The notes under the pieces are model-generated. The model worked only from the letters and a program-made list of their open reading frames with translations. It was not told the DNA's origin and searched no databases. A stretch of DNA of 64,000 bases, from NCBI RefSeq assembly GCF_032362555.1, contig NC_083535.1, positions 4,278,001-4,342,000 on the forward strand, given 5' to 3'. Positions 37,801 to 50,039 of this stretch are shown here, one piece after another. Every line of letters starts with the position of its first letter. Within the stretch, counting starts at the first letter, position 1. This DNA comes from Amyelois transitella. Its lineage: Eukaryota > Arthropoda > Insecta > Lepidoptera > Pyralidae. Position numbers and translations under genes: made by a program.

Positions 37801-38865
37801 AGATTCTTAAAATTTTATTTTGTGTTGAATAATACTATTTCAATTTCATTAATTATTTAAGATAATCTGATTGTGACCGAGTCATTAATGATTTGCCGTA
37901 AGACAAACGAAATTTTATTCAAGCTCTTTGGTCATTGCATTATTAATCTAGGTATGTGCATGATCATTTTTTATTACTTTAAACGGTGATTTAACAAATT
38001 AGTTAGCGGGTCTCATCCCTTTCATTTACACCGTAACGCGCAAGTGCGCGAGGCGTGTCCGCGAATACGAATACGCGTCATCAATCACACCGCACAGCAA
38101 TGAGGGCGCAGAATGTCAGGCTTAACCAAGAGTTAGTATTGTTGAATAGAGCGCGTAGTAGAAATGCTTGGATAGTTTGACTGAGGACTTTGATCGATTT
38201 GGGAATGTCCTGGTGAAAAGTAGGTCTGGTCAGGAGCACCCTAAACCGACAAGCCTGCATGATAAAATGAAATAAGTAGGTATGCAGGAAATGTGGCAAG
38301 TGGAAAGATGTTATCTGCATACCCCTTCGGAACAGTGTCTACTATGTCTTCTTCTTAAATTTAAGAGCTAAACCTTGTCGGTGGAATGGAGGACTTTCCA
38401 CTTTATGCCTCCTAATTCTACCTAACCAAAACATGCACACCTTAAATTATAAAAGGTTGGCTAACTTTGATAAGTTTTAGAATTAAGAACAGTATTACAC
38501 CAAGAAAGAAATTAATATTATATTAGACTGCAAAAGTTGATAGATGCCTATTTTACCATGTACCAGTACCGTTTGTAACAGTTAAAAAAATGTTGTTGAG
38601 TATGTAGAGAGAGTTTAAATTTGAAATAGCAAACTTTGGTAGCCCTATGAGCGCTCTTTTACGTTCGTTCCTCTCAGTTGGCGAGCCACTAGTTATGTTT
38701 TTGTATCGGTGCTAATGTGATTAATTATTGTACTATTTATTATGCTGAAATTAGGCCACGTTTTAAAAGAAGTTGCGTTTATTTTTTTAATGATGTCTCG
38801 TATAATGGTCCTCTCTTTTGTACAGATTTTTTCAAGTAGGATTTTTCGGAGTGTCGGAAAGACTG
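34866..38865. other. Long intergenic stretch
   Basis: No gene recognised. Visible items are a G-rich tract at 35230-35268, a CA-rich stretch at 35805-35850 next to a CACGTG word, an AT microsatellite at about 36173-36193, a CpG-rich patch at 38035-38095 and a LINE-tail scrap near 38280-38345 (TGGCAAGTGGAAAGATG). Confidence 0.4.
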
Positions 38866-38872
38866 CCAAATA

Positions 38873-39090
38873 GAGAGTGGCGCAGCGGTAGTACCCTTGT
38901 CTGTGACACCGGAGGTCCCGGGTTCGAATTCCAGCCAGGGCATGATGAGCAAAGAACTTTTTCTGATTGGCCTGGGTCTTGGATGTTTACGAGTATATAA
39001 GTATTTATTATAAAATATAGTATTGTTGAGTTAGTATCTCGTAACACAAGTCTCGAACTTACTTCGAGGCTAACTCAATCTGTGTAATTT
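38873..39090 (+). mobile_element. tRNA-derived SINE, copy 1
   Basis: It carries a pol III A-box-like TGGCGCAGCGG and B-box GGTTCGAATTCC, followed by a non-tRNA body ending CTAACTCAATCTGTGTAATTT. The body matches the minus-strand copy at 43943-44235 nearly throughout. The open stretches of 60-75 codons over it come from the repeat and are not genes. Confidence 0.88.
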
Positions 39091-39609
39091 ATCCTTGATG
39101 ATCCCTGATGCTTCTTTTAAGCGTTGGGCTATTAACCTGTCACTATTTGAATCTCAGTTTGTTCGGTATGTATGAGTGTTATAAGTATGCATAACAAATG
39201 GATTTATCACTTTCTAAAAGAGGTGTTTTATTTATTGACTCTCAAAAGACAAATTTTCTATTTACAAACAAACCCTCATTACAATTTTATTCCATATATA
39301 GATCGGCACCTTGTACACATGGTTAAATTGTCTCATAATCTTGGATCGCCACGGGACGGCACGTTTGACAGGATAATCAGCTTAGCAGCATCTGCCGCAT
39401 ACGATGACACGTTCACACTTGTTCCATACCTAGTTCTAAAGTAGGTTTATATCTATCGTGTAATATGAATTGCCGTGTGGTTCCCGGAATTTGGAATAGG
39501 ATCAATACATCTTTTTCTTGAGGATTTAATAAAAAATATGTAAGTATGTTTGAAAAAGTGGCAATACCAGTTATATTTTATTTTATATTTCTATTGTAGA
39601 ACACTTATT

Positions 39610-39890
39610 GTTGCCATGCGGTTCTAGGAACCAAAAAAAATAGGGTAGGACCACTCTTTTTCTTTCCCTTGATGTCGTAAAAGGCGACTAAAGGATATGC
39701 TTATAAACTTGGGATTCTTGTTTTCGGCGATGCGCTACAGGTTGCTAATCTGTTTCTATTTGAATTTCAATTATATCATCAAGCCAAAAAACTGAATGTG
39801 GCCTATCAGACTTTTCAAGACTGTTGGCTCAGTCTACTCCGCAAGGGATATAGATGTGACTATATATATGAATGTATGTATGTAGAACTA
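39610..39890 (+). mobile_element. TATG-tailed short repeat
   Basis: Blocks ATGTCGTAAAAGGCGACTAAAGG, AACTTGGGATTCTTG, CTCAGTCTACTCCGCAAGG and GATGTGACTATATATATGAATG are in family order. A scrap of a further copy (GTGTGGTTCCCGGAA) lies just upstream at 39474-39490. Confidence 0.75.
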
Positions 39891-39939
39891 TTTATTTATC
39901 ATTCCGATTTCTATAGGTACTAACAGATAAATAACAAGT

Positions 39940-40175
39940 AGCGTCGGTGGTCGAATCGGTAAGGTGCCCCGTTTGTATACTAACCGAAGCTCTTACTCTT
40001 ACCGAAAAGATCGTGAGGAAACCTGCACATTCAGGAAACTGGATGTCTAATGCGGAGGTCAGATGGTAGTCGCTTCCTCCGCACCTAATTCAAGGTCCAT
40101 AGCAAAGGTATCCCCGGGCTCCTCTCCAGATTGGTAGGATGCAACCGGGACTAAAAGCCATGAGGAAGAAGATAA
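39940..40175 (+). mobile_element. SINE-like repeat, 'CGTGAGGAAACCTGCAC' family
   Basis: GGTCGAATCGGTAAGGTGCCCC resembles a pol III A box. ATCGTGAGGAAACCTGCACATTC, GTCGCTTCCTCC and GATGCAACCGGGACTAAA follow in the order seen at 48545-48925. Confidence 0.65.
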
Positions 40176-43100
40176 TTAACAATAAAGAATAGGTTAATAT
40201 AATTAAATACAGTTAAAATGAAGAACAAAAGAACCAAAAGTTTCGTCAAAATTATGCCGAATTAAAAAACAGAATTTTGTGTTCACGTCCTATGAAATTT
40301 TTTTTTTTTATAAGAAAGCTTTTTAAATTCAATCAGTAAATAAAACTGAATATCCTGACGATATTAAACGGAATCTCTTGATGATGCAATAAAGCGACCG
40401 ACGTCCATTACAATTTAATTTTATTCGAATAAAATTAACTAGCGTTTTAATAAAATGCTAATTACGACTCGTTGCGATGACACTGGCTTTATTTATGAGA
40501 TAGTGAGAGCTTTTACTGAGGGCGTTTTTTGTAGACATGCTTTGAGAAACGCTGACTTCAGAAGCATAGAATTGATTATGTTTGATGAAAAACTACGCAA
40601 TTATGCGAATTAAAAATCGGAAATATAAACAAATTTTAAGAAAATCTATTATAATAATACCACAGTCTAGTTTCGATCGCGACTTCCCTCATCCACCGGT
40701 AACATATAGCCAATTGTTTGCTTATCTTAATAAAATTGCGTGTTAAAATAACAAATCATATATATTTCTCTTTTAATTTTAAAGTGGATATTAACATGTA
40801 CTATAGGCATTAGTGTTTGTTTCCTAAAATCAAAAGTCAAAATTTATGCCGTAAGAAGTGTTAAAACAATTGCATATACGTATATATTTTTGTGGACAGC
40901 GATGAAAAATGAATTTCTACACGAACATTTCTCCCACGATCTCATAAAACTCTATAAATAATTCAAAACCACTAAACAGCCACTACTAAGCCACCAGCAT
41001 TTAATTTCCCCGCTACTCTATTCATTGCGAATATCTTGTCAAATAAGACTTTAAAATGTATCACTATAGCTAATACTACTAGATATATTAATATTATCCA
41101 CCAATTATGAATAATTTTATTAAAAAAATTATTTGTTCTCATTTGAACTTTAAGACAACCGATTGCGATTCAATTTAGGTTGAGTTTTGTTTTCGTTTAG
41201 GGAGCGCGGACGGCCAGGGTAACCACGAGTTTTGAAAAGTCTAATGGACTTGTGCGTGATCTTTTCGTTATTGAAAAGAAAAATGTTTATATATGTCTTG
41301 AGATATTATTTATGTTTTATTTTTTAAATCTTTATAATATAAAATGAATCACTAATAATGTTGGTAAGCGCATAATTCAACTGAGAATTGTTGAAATTTG
41401 AGGATGGTTTTGCGACGAGAAAAACGAAAAAAAGCCGGAACTATCTTAAAAACAGCCATTTTCTTTTTTAACTTGAACGTAGTCTTTTTGAGCTTTATTG
41501 CTCTTATATAAAGTTCACGCCCTCTTAAGCGGAATTTTTGCCCCGATTATAAAATAGGTAAGAACATAATACTGCTACATTAGAAATCTTTTTGACCAAA
41601 CAAAGAACGAAATCTGTCGGGTCCGCTAGTATTACATAAAGATAACAGCCAATAGGCGTATTTTATATATTACATTATAATTGTTGTTTTGTATTTTATC
41701 TAATATTCAGTATGTTTTCAATAGATTAACAAAAATATACTTTATCTTTTACTATGTGGAAATTCTTACATTTGGTAGAGCCTCTCTGTTTCTCGCTTCT
41801 CTCTCTCAAGTTGAGTTTTGAAGTTTCCGTTATGCTGTCTTTCGGAGCCTTGGGCCTACTTTTACGCGAGCTTATCTGAACGTTATTACAACTTAGAGCT
41901 TAACAACATAATACGTATTCTTCAACTGAAAATGTTCATCTAAATCCAAAATTGACGTCGCCCTACAGTCGCCCGTCGCCTTCGGCGCACACGCTTCTTA
42001 AGCCTCGACAGACGTCGCCCGCCACTAAATGTCAAACGATTGATAAGTCGCCCGTGTGCGCGCCCCTTATTTGAACACCGCGCAAATAAACAGTATCGTG
42101 GGATGTAGTTCGTTTGAGCAAAACAAAATGGCAAACGGTATTGTTACTGTGTGAATTTGATTTGTTCTCATTGCGAAGGTCAATTGGTCTACAATAATAT
42201 TTTTTTGGGCTGAGGCCTTAGTTTATAGGCGTTTAATAAGTGGCAAGGATGAAGATAGAGCAAAGAACATATTGTCTTATAGACTGACTAACTGAGAAAA
42301 ATAAAAATTTGAAACTTGGCACTTTAAACCGACATAAAGAATTTATATTTATTATAATTACGTTGTAACTGTAAGTATAAATATGACAAAGAATTTTTGC
42401 AAAATTCCTTTCGGTGTGATTTTAGCTGTGCATGTGTGTGCCCGGTCACACTTATTTCAAAGAAGTTATTGTGTAGCCATAGAAATCGCAATAAAAATTT
42501 TATTTTTGCAAACATTACCATTTTGTTCACAATTTTTCTCCGTCCATGATATTGATGATGCTTAAGCTTTTATTTCTAAACGTGATTTCTTATTTACTTA
42601 ATAAATCAAAATCTTGTAAGTATTTATTAATTTGTTGGTCCTTTTCTAATCTACCCAAGGTTATGCTGTTATTGTTGGGCTAACTTTAGAGTACATTCTG
42701 TCCTGCTATCAACATGCGAAGAATTAATTACATAAATCCCTTCCAATAACATATACAGAACCGATAACCATTGACACTATCTCTTTACAAACAACAGATT
42801 AATCGTTTAAACAATCGCAAATATTGTACAAACATGACCAATTTATTTTGGAACCCGTCTAGTATGACGTCCCATATAAACTGGGTGTCATGTAACGATA
42901 AAAGTTTGCTCAGTACACCTGCGTTTATGTTCCCTATCGGCAAAGTCCCCATTGTCAATACCGGGTTTTGCTAGATTTGCTGAGTTTCGGTACGGATAGT
43001 TTTCAAATCGTTTTAGTTCGACGTGTTCGGAATTTCCCTGCGCCACGACTAGCAAGTTTCCAGTTAAAAAGTACCTACAACTAAAAACTACCTACCGACA

Positions 43101-43205
43101 GTTGAAAATAGTTTTATTAATTTTCTGATTTAGATTTTTTTCGATATATATTTATGGCCCAGTACGTTCTCAATTGGATTGTGCTTGATGAGGTAACATA
43201 ATATA
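40176..43205. other. Intergenic stretch with no gene recognised
   Basis: AT-rich, with a CpG-rich patch around 41955-42065 that repeats GTCGCCC four times, and a remnant of the 'GTCCGCTAGT' retroelement end near 41610-41635. The minus-strand open stretch across the CpG patch is Arg-rich because of its base composition. Confidence 0.4.
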
Positions 43206-43207
43206 GT

Positions 43208-43480
43208 ACGTTCTATTGCTTCTTATACTAATATTATAAATCTGAAGAATTTGTTTGTTTGAATGCGCTAATCTCTGGAACTACTGGTTCGAATTGAAAA
43301 ATTCTTTTTGTGTTGAATAGATCATTTATCGAGGAAGGCTTTAGGCTATATAACATCACGCTGCAACTTTTAGGAGCGAAGAAATAATGGAAAATGTGAA
43401 AAAAAAAACGGGAAAAATTATTCATCCTTGAGGGCTTCAATGATGCCCAAAATAACTATTCCACGCGGACGAAGGATTAT
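43208..43480 (-). mobile_element. Retroelement, 'CTTCGTCCGCGTGG' subfamily
   Basis: Its minus strand runs from CCACGCGGACG-type start through GAAGGCTTTAGGCTATATAAC-related sequence to a TTATAATATTAGTA end. It pairs with the plus-strand copy at 49004-49290, with shared internal blocks (GTGATGTTATATAGCC and TCGATAAATGATC). Confidence 0.7.
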
Positions 43481-43941
43481 TCTTCAAGGATTATTTGTCG
43501 AAATATCCCTGATGGCACTAAATACGTTACACGAATACCCTACAAATAAAACGGACGGGATGAACAAAATGAAACCAATTACCACCTTTCAAAGGCGTAT
43601 CTACAATTTAAATCTCGTGGCTCATTGCCCCCCAATCACTTGGTCAATGGGCCCACAGAACAGATAAAATGCGACTATAGCTGAGGCTACCCTGACATTT
43701 AAAGTAGTCTAGACAGTGTGTAGTAACATGACACAACGTCCCCTACAATATATATTTTTGTTTCTATTTGACTAATGAAATATTTAAATATCGAATTAAG
43801 TCAGAGTATTTGTCACTCGATTTGTAGTGCGTTTTAATTCAGAAATGACTAATGATGAATTATGAACGATAAAAATTAAAAAAAAAGTTACAATCGATAT
43901 TATTCCAATTTGACATGAAAAGTTTGATACACCTTAGGGCT

Positions 43942-43943
<2 letters not shown>

Positions 43944-44004
<61 letters not shown>

Positions 44005-44235
44005 GACAAATTACACAGATTGAGTTAGCCTCGAAGTAAGTTCGAGACTTGTGTTACGAGATACTAACTCAACGATACTATATTTTATAATATAATAAAT
44101 ACGTATATAGATAAACATCCAAGACCCAGGCCAATCAGAGAAAGTTCGTTTCTCATCATGCCCTGGCCGGGATTCGAACCCGGGACCTCCGGTGACACAG
44201 ACAAGCGCACTACCGCTGCGCCACAGAGGCCAATT
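43944..44235 (-). mobile_element. tRNA-derived SINE, copy 2, with a 60-base poly(A) tail
   Basis: On the minus strand it has TGGCGCAGCGGTAG (A box), GGTTCGAATCCCGG (perfect B-box core), the same body as copy 1 and a tail of 60 uninterrupted A (T on the plus strand, 43944-44003). The tRNA-like head does not form a clean acceptor stem, so this is a SINE and not a tRNA gene. Confidence 0.92.
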
Positions 44236-45280
44236 CATTTTGTTTTACAATAAGGTAGCTGCCTACCTGTCTCTAACTAGCCTTCATAATTTCAAAACTT
44301 AATAGATTAGCGGCAATTAGTATAGAGCTGTAGCTCACTGCCATTAATACCCTAGAAAATTTTAAAAAATATCCGAAAGTTTAATCCAGCATAACACCAA
44401 GATCTATGCTCCAATGACATGGTCAATGGGCTGCAATGTTGCTATCGCCGACAAGTGCCAATATAGACGTTATCTGGCGGGGCGTGCGCGCGCGCCGTTC
44501 CCACGCGTGCCGCGAGTGTGCCGGTCACAACCCACCCTAATTTTACCTGTGCAGATTAGTGATCGCACAGAGACGTCATTCATTATTATGAACATTTAAT
44601 TTATTGTTAAATTTTCTCCCACTGTGCGGGATAGCGAAATATTTCGAATCTACGTTCTCGTTGGAATAGATTCAACGATAAAAAAAATAGTACATTTTAC
44701 CACAAGACTTTAAATTTTAAAACTACGCTACACTATAAAAAACTAATAAAATAGTTTCTTTTATTATAGTTTCCACCATGTCTCGCCGTCACAAACTTCA
44801 CTCAGTTGATTGCCTTCTACCCATCCTATCTTATAAGCAGCATCTTATCTTAGGTATATTTGATTATTTGTATAAAAAAATGAATTCGGATTTCAAAAAT
44901 GGAACTTTAAAAAACAACCAAACCATTGAAATCTGTTATTAAACTTTCTTTTTACCATTAACAAATACCTATAGTAGGCACTGTATCAAACAGGTTTTTT
45001 AGTAAGTTATATTTCCCTCACTCCTTAGAAAATTTGGTTCGGTAATCTAAGAAATATATTAATTTTGCTCATAAATAAAACTATTCATATAACTTTAATA
45101 ATTTAAAGTCAAGTTCGACTGTCCGTAAAATGCAGTGTTACATTCATCCAAGTCAGAATCAGCGGAGCGTGTACACTACAAGTATATAAGCTATAAGCAC
45201 TCTAGGTTGCTGTAGCAACGCCATATTGCGAGGGAGCCTTCCGCTTATTACAGATCTAAATGAACCTGGAAATACAACAT
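44236..45280. other. Intergenic stretch with a CpG-rich patch
   Basis: No gene recognised. Positions 44475-44525 are strikingly GC-rich (GGCGTGCGCGCGCGCC, ACGCGTGCCGCGAGTG) compared with the flanks. Confidence 0.4.
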
Positions 45281-45284
45281 ACAT

Positions 45285-45535
45285 AATATGTAAGTCACGT
45301 CTATATCCCTTGTGGGGAAGACAGAGCCAACAGTCTTGAAAAGACTGATAGGTCACGCTCAGCTATTTGGTTTAATGATAAAATTGAGATTCAAATAGTG
45401 ACAGGTTGCTTGCCCATCGCCTAAAAAAAGAATCCCAAGTTTGTAAGCCTATCCCTTAGTCGCCTTTTACGACACCCATTGGAGTGGAGTGGTCCTATTC
45501 TTTTTTGTACTGGTGCCGGGAACCATACGGCATCT
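45285..45535 (-). mobile_element. TATG-tailed short repeat, near full length
   Basis: Reverse-complement blocks run GTCACGTCTATATCCCTTG, AGTGACAGGTTGCTTGCCCATCG, AAGAATCCCAAGTTTG, CGCCTTTTACGACACCC and GTGCCGGGAACCATACGG in family order. Confidence 0.8.
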
Positions 45536-46276
45536 GGAAATACTGTCCTAGTTTTCTAAACCTAAGCCTCTCTTGCCCCGCTTTTATTTTGCTGACATTG
45601 CTCTCTTCATTTTGTTTGGTCGGCGGCATTCTCAATGTAAGTCCATTTCTCAGTTACGATTCTACAATAACCCAATAATGATGCAACATATAGTTGTTGT
45701 AATTTTATTTCATTTTGAAGTCACCATTATCATCCTGGTTGTTGTCGTTGACGTACCGCAGACTCTTTAAATAAAGAAACCAAATTTAATAAGTCTTTAA
45801 AATATTTTACGGGCAGATAGCCCAGGGCAAAAAATAGTGTTACATTATTTTTGTTGTTTGTCTTGGCTCATCCAGACATTCTATATCAATGTCACCAATA
45901 CCTACAGTTCAGCCTACATAAAGCTCAGACGGTGCTTATTGCATGTACCGTGGGTACATAAAGAGGACGCTGTGTTCTAAAGCAATAACGCTAGAACGAA
46001 CAGCAATCTGTTGTACGCGATCTGCGGTCCTGTGTACTCGCTGAGGCTTTGCAGTTTGCGCGCCAATGACAATGAAAACATGTTGGCAGCGTGTATGTCG
46101 CAGTTAATTCCAAAAATTGATCACATCATGATCTGTCCGAAATGCAGGCATTTCACGTGAAGTCAGGCTAGCAGCGGCTCGATACGCATGCAAACGGAAT
46201 AGTTCATGATCTAAATATTGCTTGGGCTTTTGCAGTTTATCAACTTCTGAGAAGGATCATACTGTTATTTCAAAAT

Positions 46277-46620
46277 GTGGCAATATTATATGTGCAAACT
46301 AATAAGAAAATTTTACACAAGAATAGAAAAGGAAATATTCGGATGGTTTGGACTATGGAGAGAATTTATAAAAATAGGTTGACAAAAAAATTGGTCTACA
46401 AGCAGAATATAAATGGAAACGTTCCAGAACTTAGACGAACAAATCGGGGACGAAGAAAGACAAGCGTACCGAAGAAGCTCTATGAATGTGGATGAAGCGT
46501 AAGAAGTAAGTATACAGGGATAGTGGAAAGTAGTAAGATGTAGTTTCTGCCTTGGAAGGCAGAGTGCCCGGAGTGGACTCCGGGAAAGAGGCTTGGTTTT
46601 ATATTGAATTTCAAGACTAG
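46277..46620 (+). mobile_element. LINE 3' end, decayed
   Basis: The translated stretch MVWTMERIYKNRLTKKLVY and GKRRGRRKT-like sequence, followed by GAATGTGGATGAAGCGTAAG and a degenerate TCCGGGAAAGAGG, parallels 51640-51860. It is read as the C-terminal end of a LINE reverse transcriptase with its 3' tail. Confidence 0.5.
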
Positions 46621-46834
46621 CTCGTGTAAATGGTCATCTGCGCTCTGACCCTTGACGTTTGACTGGGTAAGTAGTAAGTACCAAACCACATGATATTTAT
46701 AAAGTTCCCCGCTGTTACCCAACTGTGAACCAATTGGTCAAGTGACGGATCTTAACAGAAAATAATATCGCCTATATCCAGCGTTTAAGAAATTTGGCAT
46801 GTAGATTCTTAATTTTATCTTCCTAATTCCTAAT

Positions 46835-46930
46835 TATATCTTAAAGCCAAATAGTTGAACGTGGCCTATCAGTCTTTTCAAGATTGTTGGCTCTGTCTTC
46901 CCCACAAGGGATATAGACGTGACCATAAGT
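46835..46930 (+). mobile_element. TATG-tailed short repeat, 3' part
   Basis: CTTAAAGCCAAATAGTTGAACG, CTCTGTCTTCCCCACAAGG and ATAGACGTGACC are present; the 5' part is absent. Confidence 0.7.
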
Positions 46931-46986
46931 AAGCTCTGTCTACCATAAGTAAGGTATGATTCCTAATCTGATCTAGTAGCACTAAA

Positions 46987-47223
46987 ATGACTCCCGAAAT
47001 TTCAACGGGCCAGAATCAAAAGCCTTTAGTGACCGATATTTCAGCGCTTCTCCGTGAGAATACGAGTGATCCAAGTGCTGGCAGTTCGTTCGTTCAAAGA
47101 ATCTCTTTTGCAGTGCAGAGAGGCAATGCTGCCAGCTTCCTGCGCACCCTGCCTTGCGGCGAGGCGTTGCAATCTCTATTTTATTTAATTCTATATCTCT
47201 TACGGCGAGGGAACACATCGTGA
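46987..47223 (+). other. Coding-like open stretch of unknown origin
   Basis: A 78-codon stretch starts ATGACTCCCGAAATT and encodes DISALLRENTSDPSAGSSF and VQRISFAVQRGNAASFLRT before running into a SINE at about 47205. Base and residue composition are more protein-like than the surroundings. I do not recognise it; it may be the remains of a retroelement ORF or a 3'-truncated exon. Confidence 0.25.
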
Positions 47224-47395
47224 GGAAACCTGCATATTCAGGCAACTAGTTGTGTAACCATATGATCCTATACGGGTTTTCCTATTAGGAGGCAGGCTTA
47301 TGCAGGAGAACTGCAAAGGTTACGGAGGTAGACGGGAGTCGCTTTGTGTGAAAACTTAAACTTGACTCAGCCAATCCAGGATCCAAGTCAAGAGC
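47205..47395 (+). mobile_element. SINE-like repeat, 'CGTGAGGAAACCTGCAT' copy
   Basis: CATCGTGAGGAAACCTGCAT, GCAACTAGTTGTGTAACCAT, GGAGTCGCTTTGTGTG and CAATCCAGGATCC follow in the order seen at 48545-48925; the pol III head is missing. Confidence 0.65.
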
Positions 47396-48544
47396 TTACT
47401 TATTTTATTTGGTATAATACAGATTTTATTTACTTGATGAATTACGAGGAATTTACAGTAAAAAGTTATCAATAATAAACTATCTCTGGTAACTGTGTAC
47501 ATTTCTGTGCAATAAAGGGGAACATAAAAAGGAAATAAATATCGCAACTCGTCTCAACAAAAAATACTGGCACGTATTGGCAAAAAGTTTCCTTGTTTAA
47601 TATTGTTGTTGCTCGATCATGATTACAACATCTCCGTAACATCGCTTTCAAAACTTGGTGTTCAGGTAATCATGTAAGTTATCTTGTCGAGTTTAGATGT
47701 TACCAAGATTTACGAAAGTATAATAATAGGTGACTGCCGGCTAAAGTAATCGAGATATATCCAAACATATAAATAAGACAATTATTGTAATTTATTTTTT
47801 AGGGACTGACCAATGTCAGAACTTGAAAGATACAGCTACAATATCGATATATACCTACCTACAATAATATAACTTCTTCTTCTCTCCTCCTCTTTGCCAG
47901 AGAGGAGGTAGGGACTATACTTTTTTAAATTAATATTTAATTATGCCAAACACATGAATTCTGCCATGGTTAGGTAATATTTTAATGAGTTGCGAATCGA
48001 ATAAAAATTCAACTTGGTATTTTTTCTCATAAGTTTACTTACATTTTAATTTAACCGGGTCCTTCTTACGAGTATTTCCAGCTTGTTATTATAGGCTCTA
48101 CACCGCCGGCATTTCACAAAAATGCGTTGTTTTACCTAAATCCGAGCGAACGATTTTTGTGAAACGGCAAATGGGAGAGGATATTTGCCATCTAGTATCT
48201 AAGTAACGGCGTTGTATACTTACAATATACTACGTCTTAATTTTTCAATTTTGTGCGCCGTCTTTTTTATTGAGTCTGTGAAATACCCCACAGGGTTAAA
48301 GCTGGTCTTATTGCGCGAGGGGTGGCACCGCGGGGGTTATCTCTTAATACCCTAATAATAAAATCGCGCCCTGGTCGTATAGACCTTTCTGTTTGCTCAC
48401 GCTGTTTGCATTATATAGCCATCGGCCAGTGTTTAAACATGTCAAAAATCTTACGAATTCCTCTCATTAAACGTTGGTACAATACACGTATTTTCTATTT
48501 CATATTTCAATTGTTTTGCACTCTCTCGTGTTTTTTTTACCCTA

Positions 48545-48925
48545 GGACTGTGAAAGTGTCGGTAAGGTGCCCGGTTAAACTGCGTGATGCGCATAAAGGT
48601 ACAGGTCTAAATTCCACCCAGGTCATGTACCAATGACTATTTTCCAAGTTATGTGCATTTTGTTTGAGTACTAACCGGTGCTGTTATGATGAGGGAAAAC
48701 ACCGTGAGGAAACCTGCACATGCTGGCAATTGGATTTGTAACCATGATCAATCCAATACGGTCTAGGTAAACCTGAAAAGTTTGCGGAGGTTAGATAAAA
48801 GTCGCTTTGTGTAAAAACCTGATTCACCCAATCTAGGATTCATAGTCTTGGGTATTCATATTATTCATAACTCCCGAGTAGCGAGGATGCAACCGGGATT
48901 AAAGCTAGGAAAAAGAAAACCTCTA
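48545..48925 (+). mobile_element. SINE-like repeat, longest copy of the 'CGTGAGGAAACC' family
   Basis: It has an A-box-like GGTAAGGTGCCCGG, B-box-like AGGTCTAAATTCC, then CACCGTGAGGAAACCTGCAC, AAGTCGCTTTGTG, CCAATCTAGGATTC and GATGCAACCGGGATTAAAGC. This is the fullest member in the window and can be used to define the family. Confidence 0.7.
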
Positions 48926-49003
48926 AGTGTGAAAAACTTTTTTAGTACAAGTATTTGTTAGAAAATAAAGCATCATTAAGGTTTAACAATATATAACACA
49001 CTA

Positions 49004-49290
49004 GCTGTGACCGCGACTTCGTCCGCGTGGAATAGTTATTTTGGACATCATCGAAGCCGTCAATGATGCAAAAATTTCTTTGCTCCTTATATTTGCAGCG
49101 TGATGTTATATAGCCTAAAAACTGATGTTATAATATAAAACGTGATGTTATATACATATAAAAGGAAGCCTTCCTCGATAAATGATCTATTAAACGCAAA
49201 AAGAATTTCTCAATTCGAACTAGTAGTTCCTGAGATTAACGCTTTCAAACAAACAAACAAACAAACTATTTCAGCTTTATAATACTAGTA
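49004..49290 (+). mobile_element. Retroelement, 'CTTCGTCCGCGTGG' subfamily
   Basis: It runs from ACTAGCTGTGACCGCGACTTC to an AAACAAACAAACAAAC run and TTATAATACTAGTA. Copy 2 is at 43208-43480, inverted. Confidence 0.75.
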
Positions 49291-49404
49291 AAGATGAATC
49301 AAACGGTCACTAATTGAATCTCGTTGTAAAAATAAATGAAAAAAAAAAACTATAAATATATAGGTACTGTCTGATGATTGGTGTTTTTATCTCGAACACG
49401 TAAG

Positions 49405-49485
49405 AAATATACATCCATACATACATAAAATCACTCCTCTTTCCCGGAGGGGTAGGCAGAGACTACCTCCTTCCACTTGCCACGT
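49405..49485 (-). mobile_element. LINE 3' end scrap
   Basis: ATACATACATAAAATCACTCC and CCCGGAGGGGTAGGCAGAGAC are the reverse complement of the end of 51640-51860. Confidence 0.65.
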
Positions 49486-50039
49486 AAGAAATATTATTAT
49501 TTTATTTGTAAGTCAAGTAGTGTAGCCCTTATTATGGCTTCACAGCGCCGCACTTCAGATGCCGGAGACTGCAATAAGTGGATAGAGAAAATTAGATTTT
49601 AAGACGCATCGTGTTCAAATCACGCGACAATGGCAGTTAGGAACATAACAACCTAGTAAAGAGAGTAAGTAAGAAAGCTCATAGTCGTCTGGCGTTACTT
49701 CCAGTTACGTCATCTTCATCAATCTGGAGGTTACCCGGGGTTCGTAGAAGACCACAATACTGCCCCGTAGAATGGCACGTGTGACGCCGTTTTGTCGCGC
49801 GAAAAACTATCGCTAAAAAGGGAAACAGCTGGGTAGTTATGTTTATGGTAGGCTTTTGCACGGGAACGACTTTCACCTGACCTCCGAAACCTTGCTTGAA
49901 TCTTAAACACATCAATATGCAGCCTCAAAAGAACTTCTAATATAAGTTTGCCGTTTAGTCTGATAAAAGGCTATATGATTCAAAAACGCAAGCTCTGTCT
50001 ACCCCGCAAGGGATAGAGCCGGGATGCTATGTATGTAAA

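Noticed and set aside
44165..44235. Possible tRNA gene
   Set aside because: A and B boxes are present but the acceptor stem does not pair well, and the head is joined to a repeated body with a poly(A) tail; it is a SINE head.
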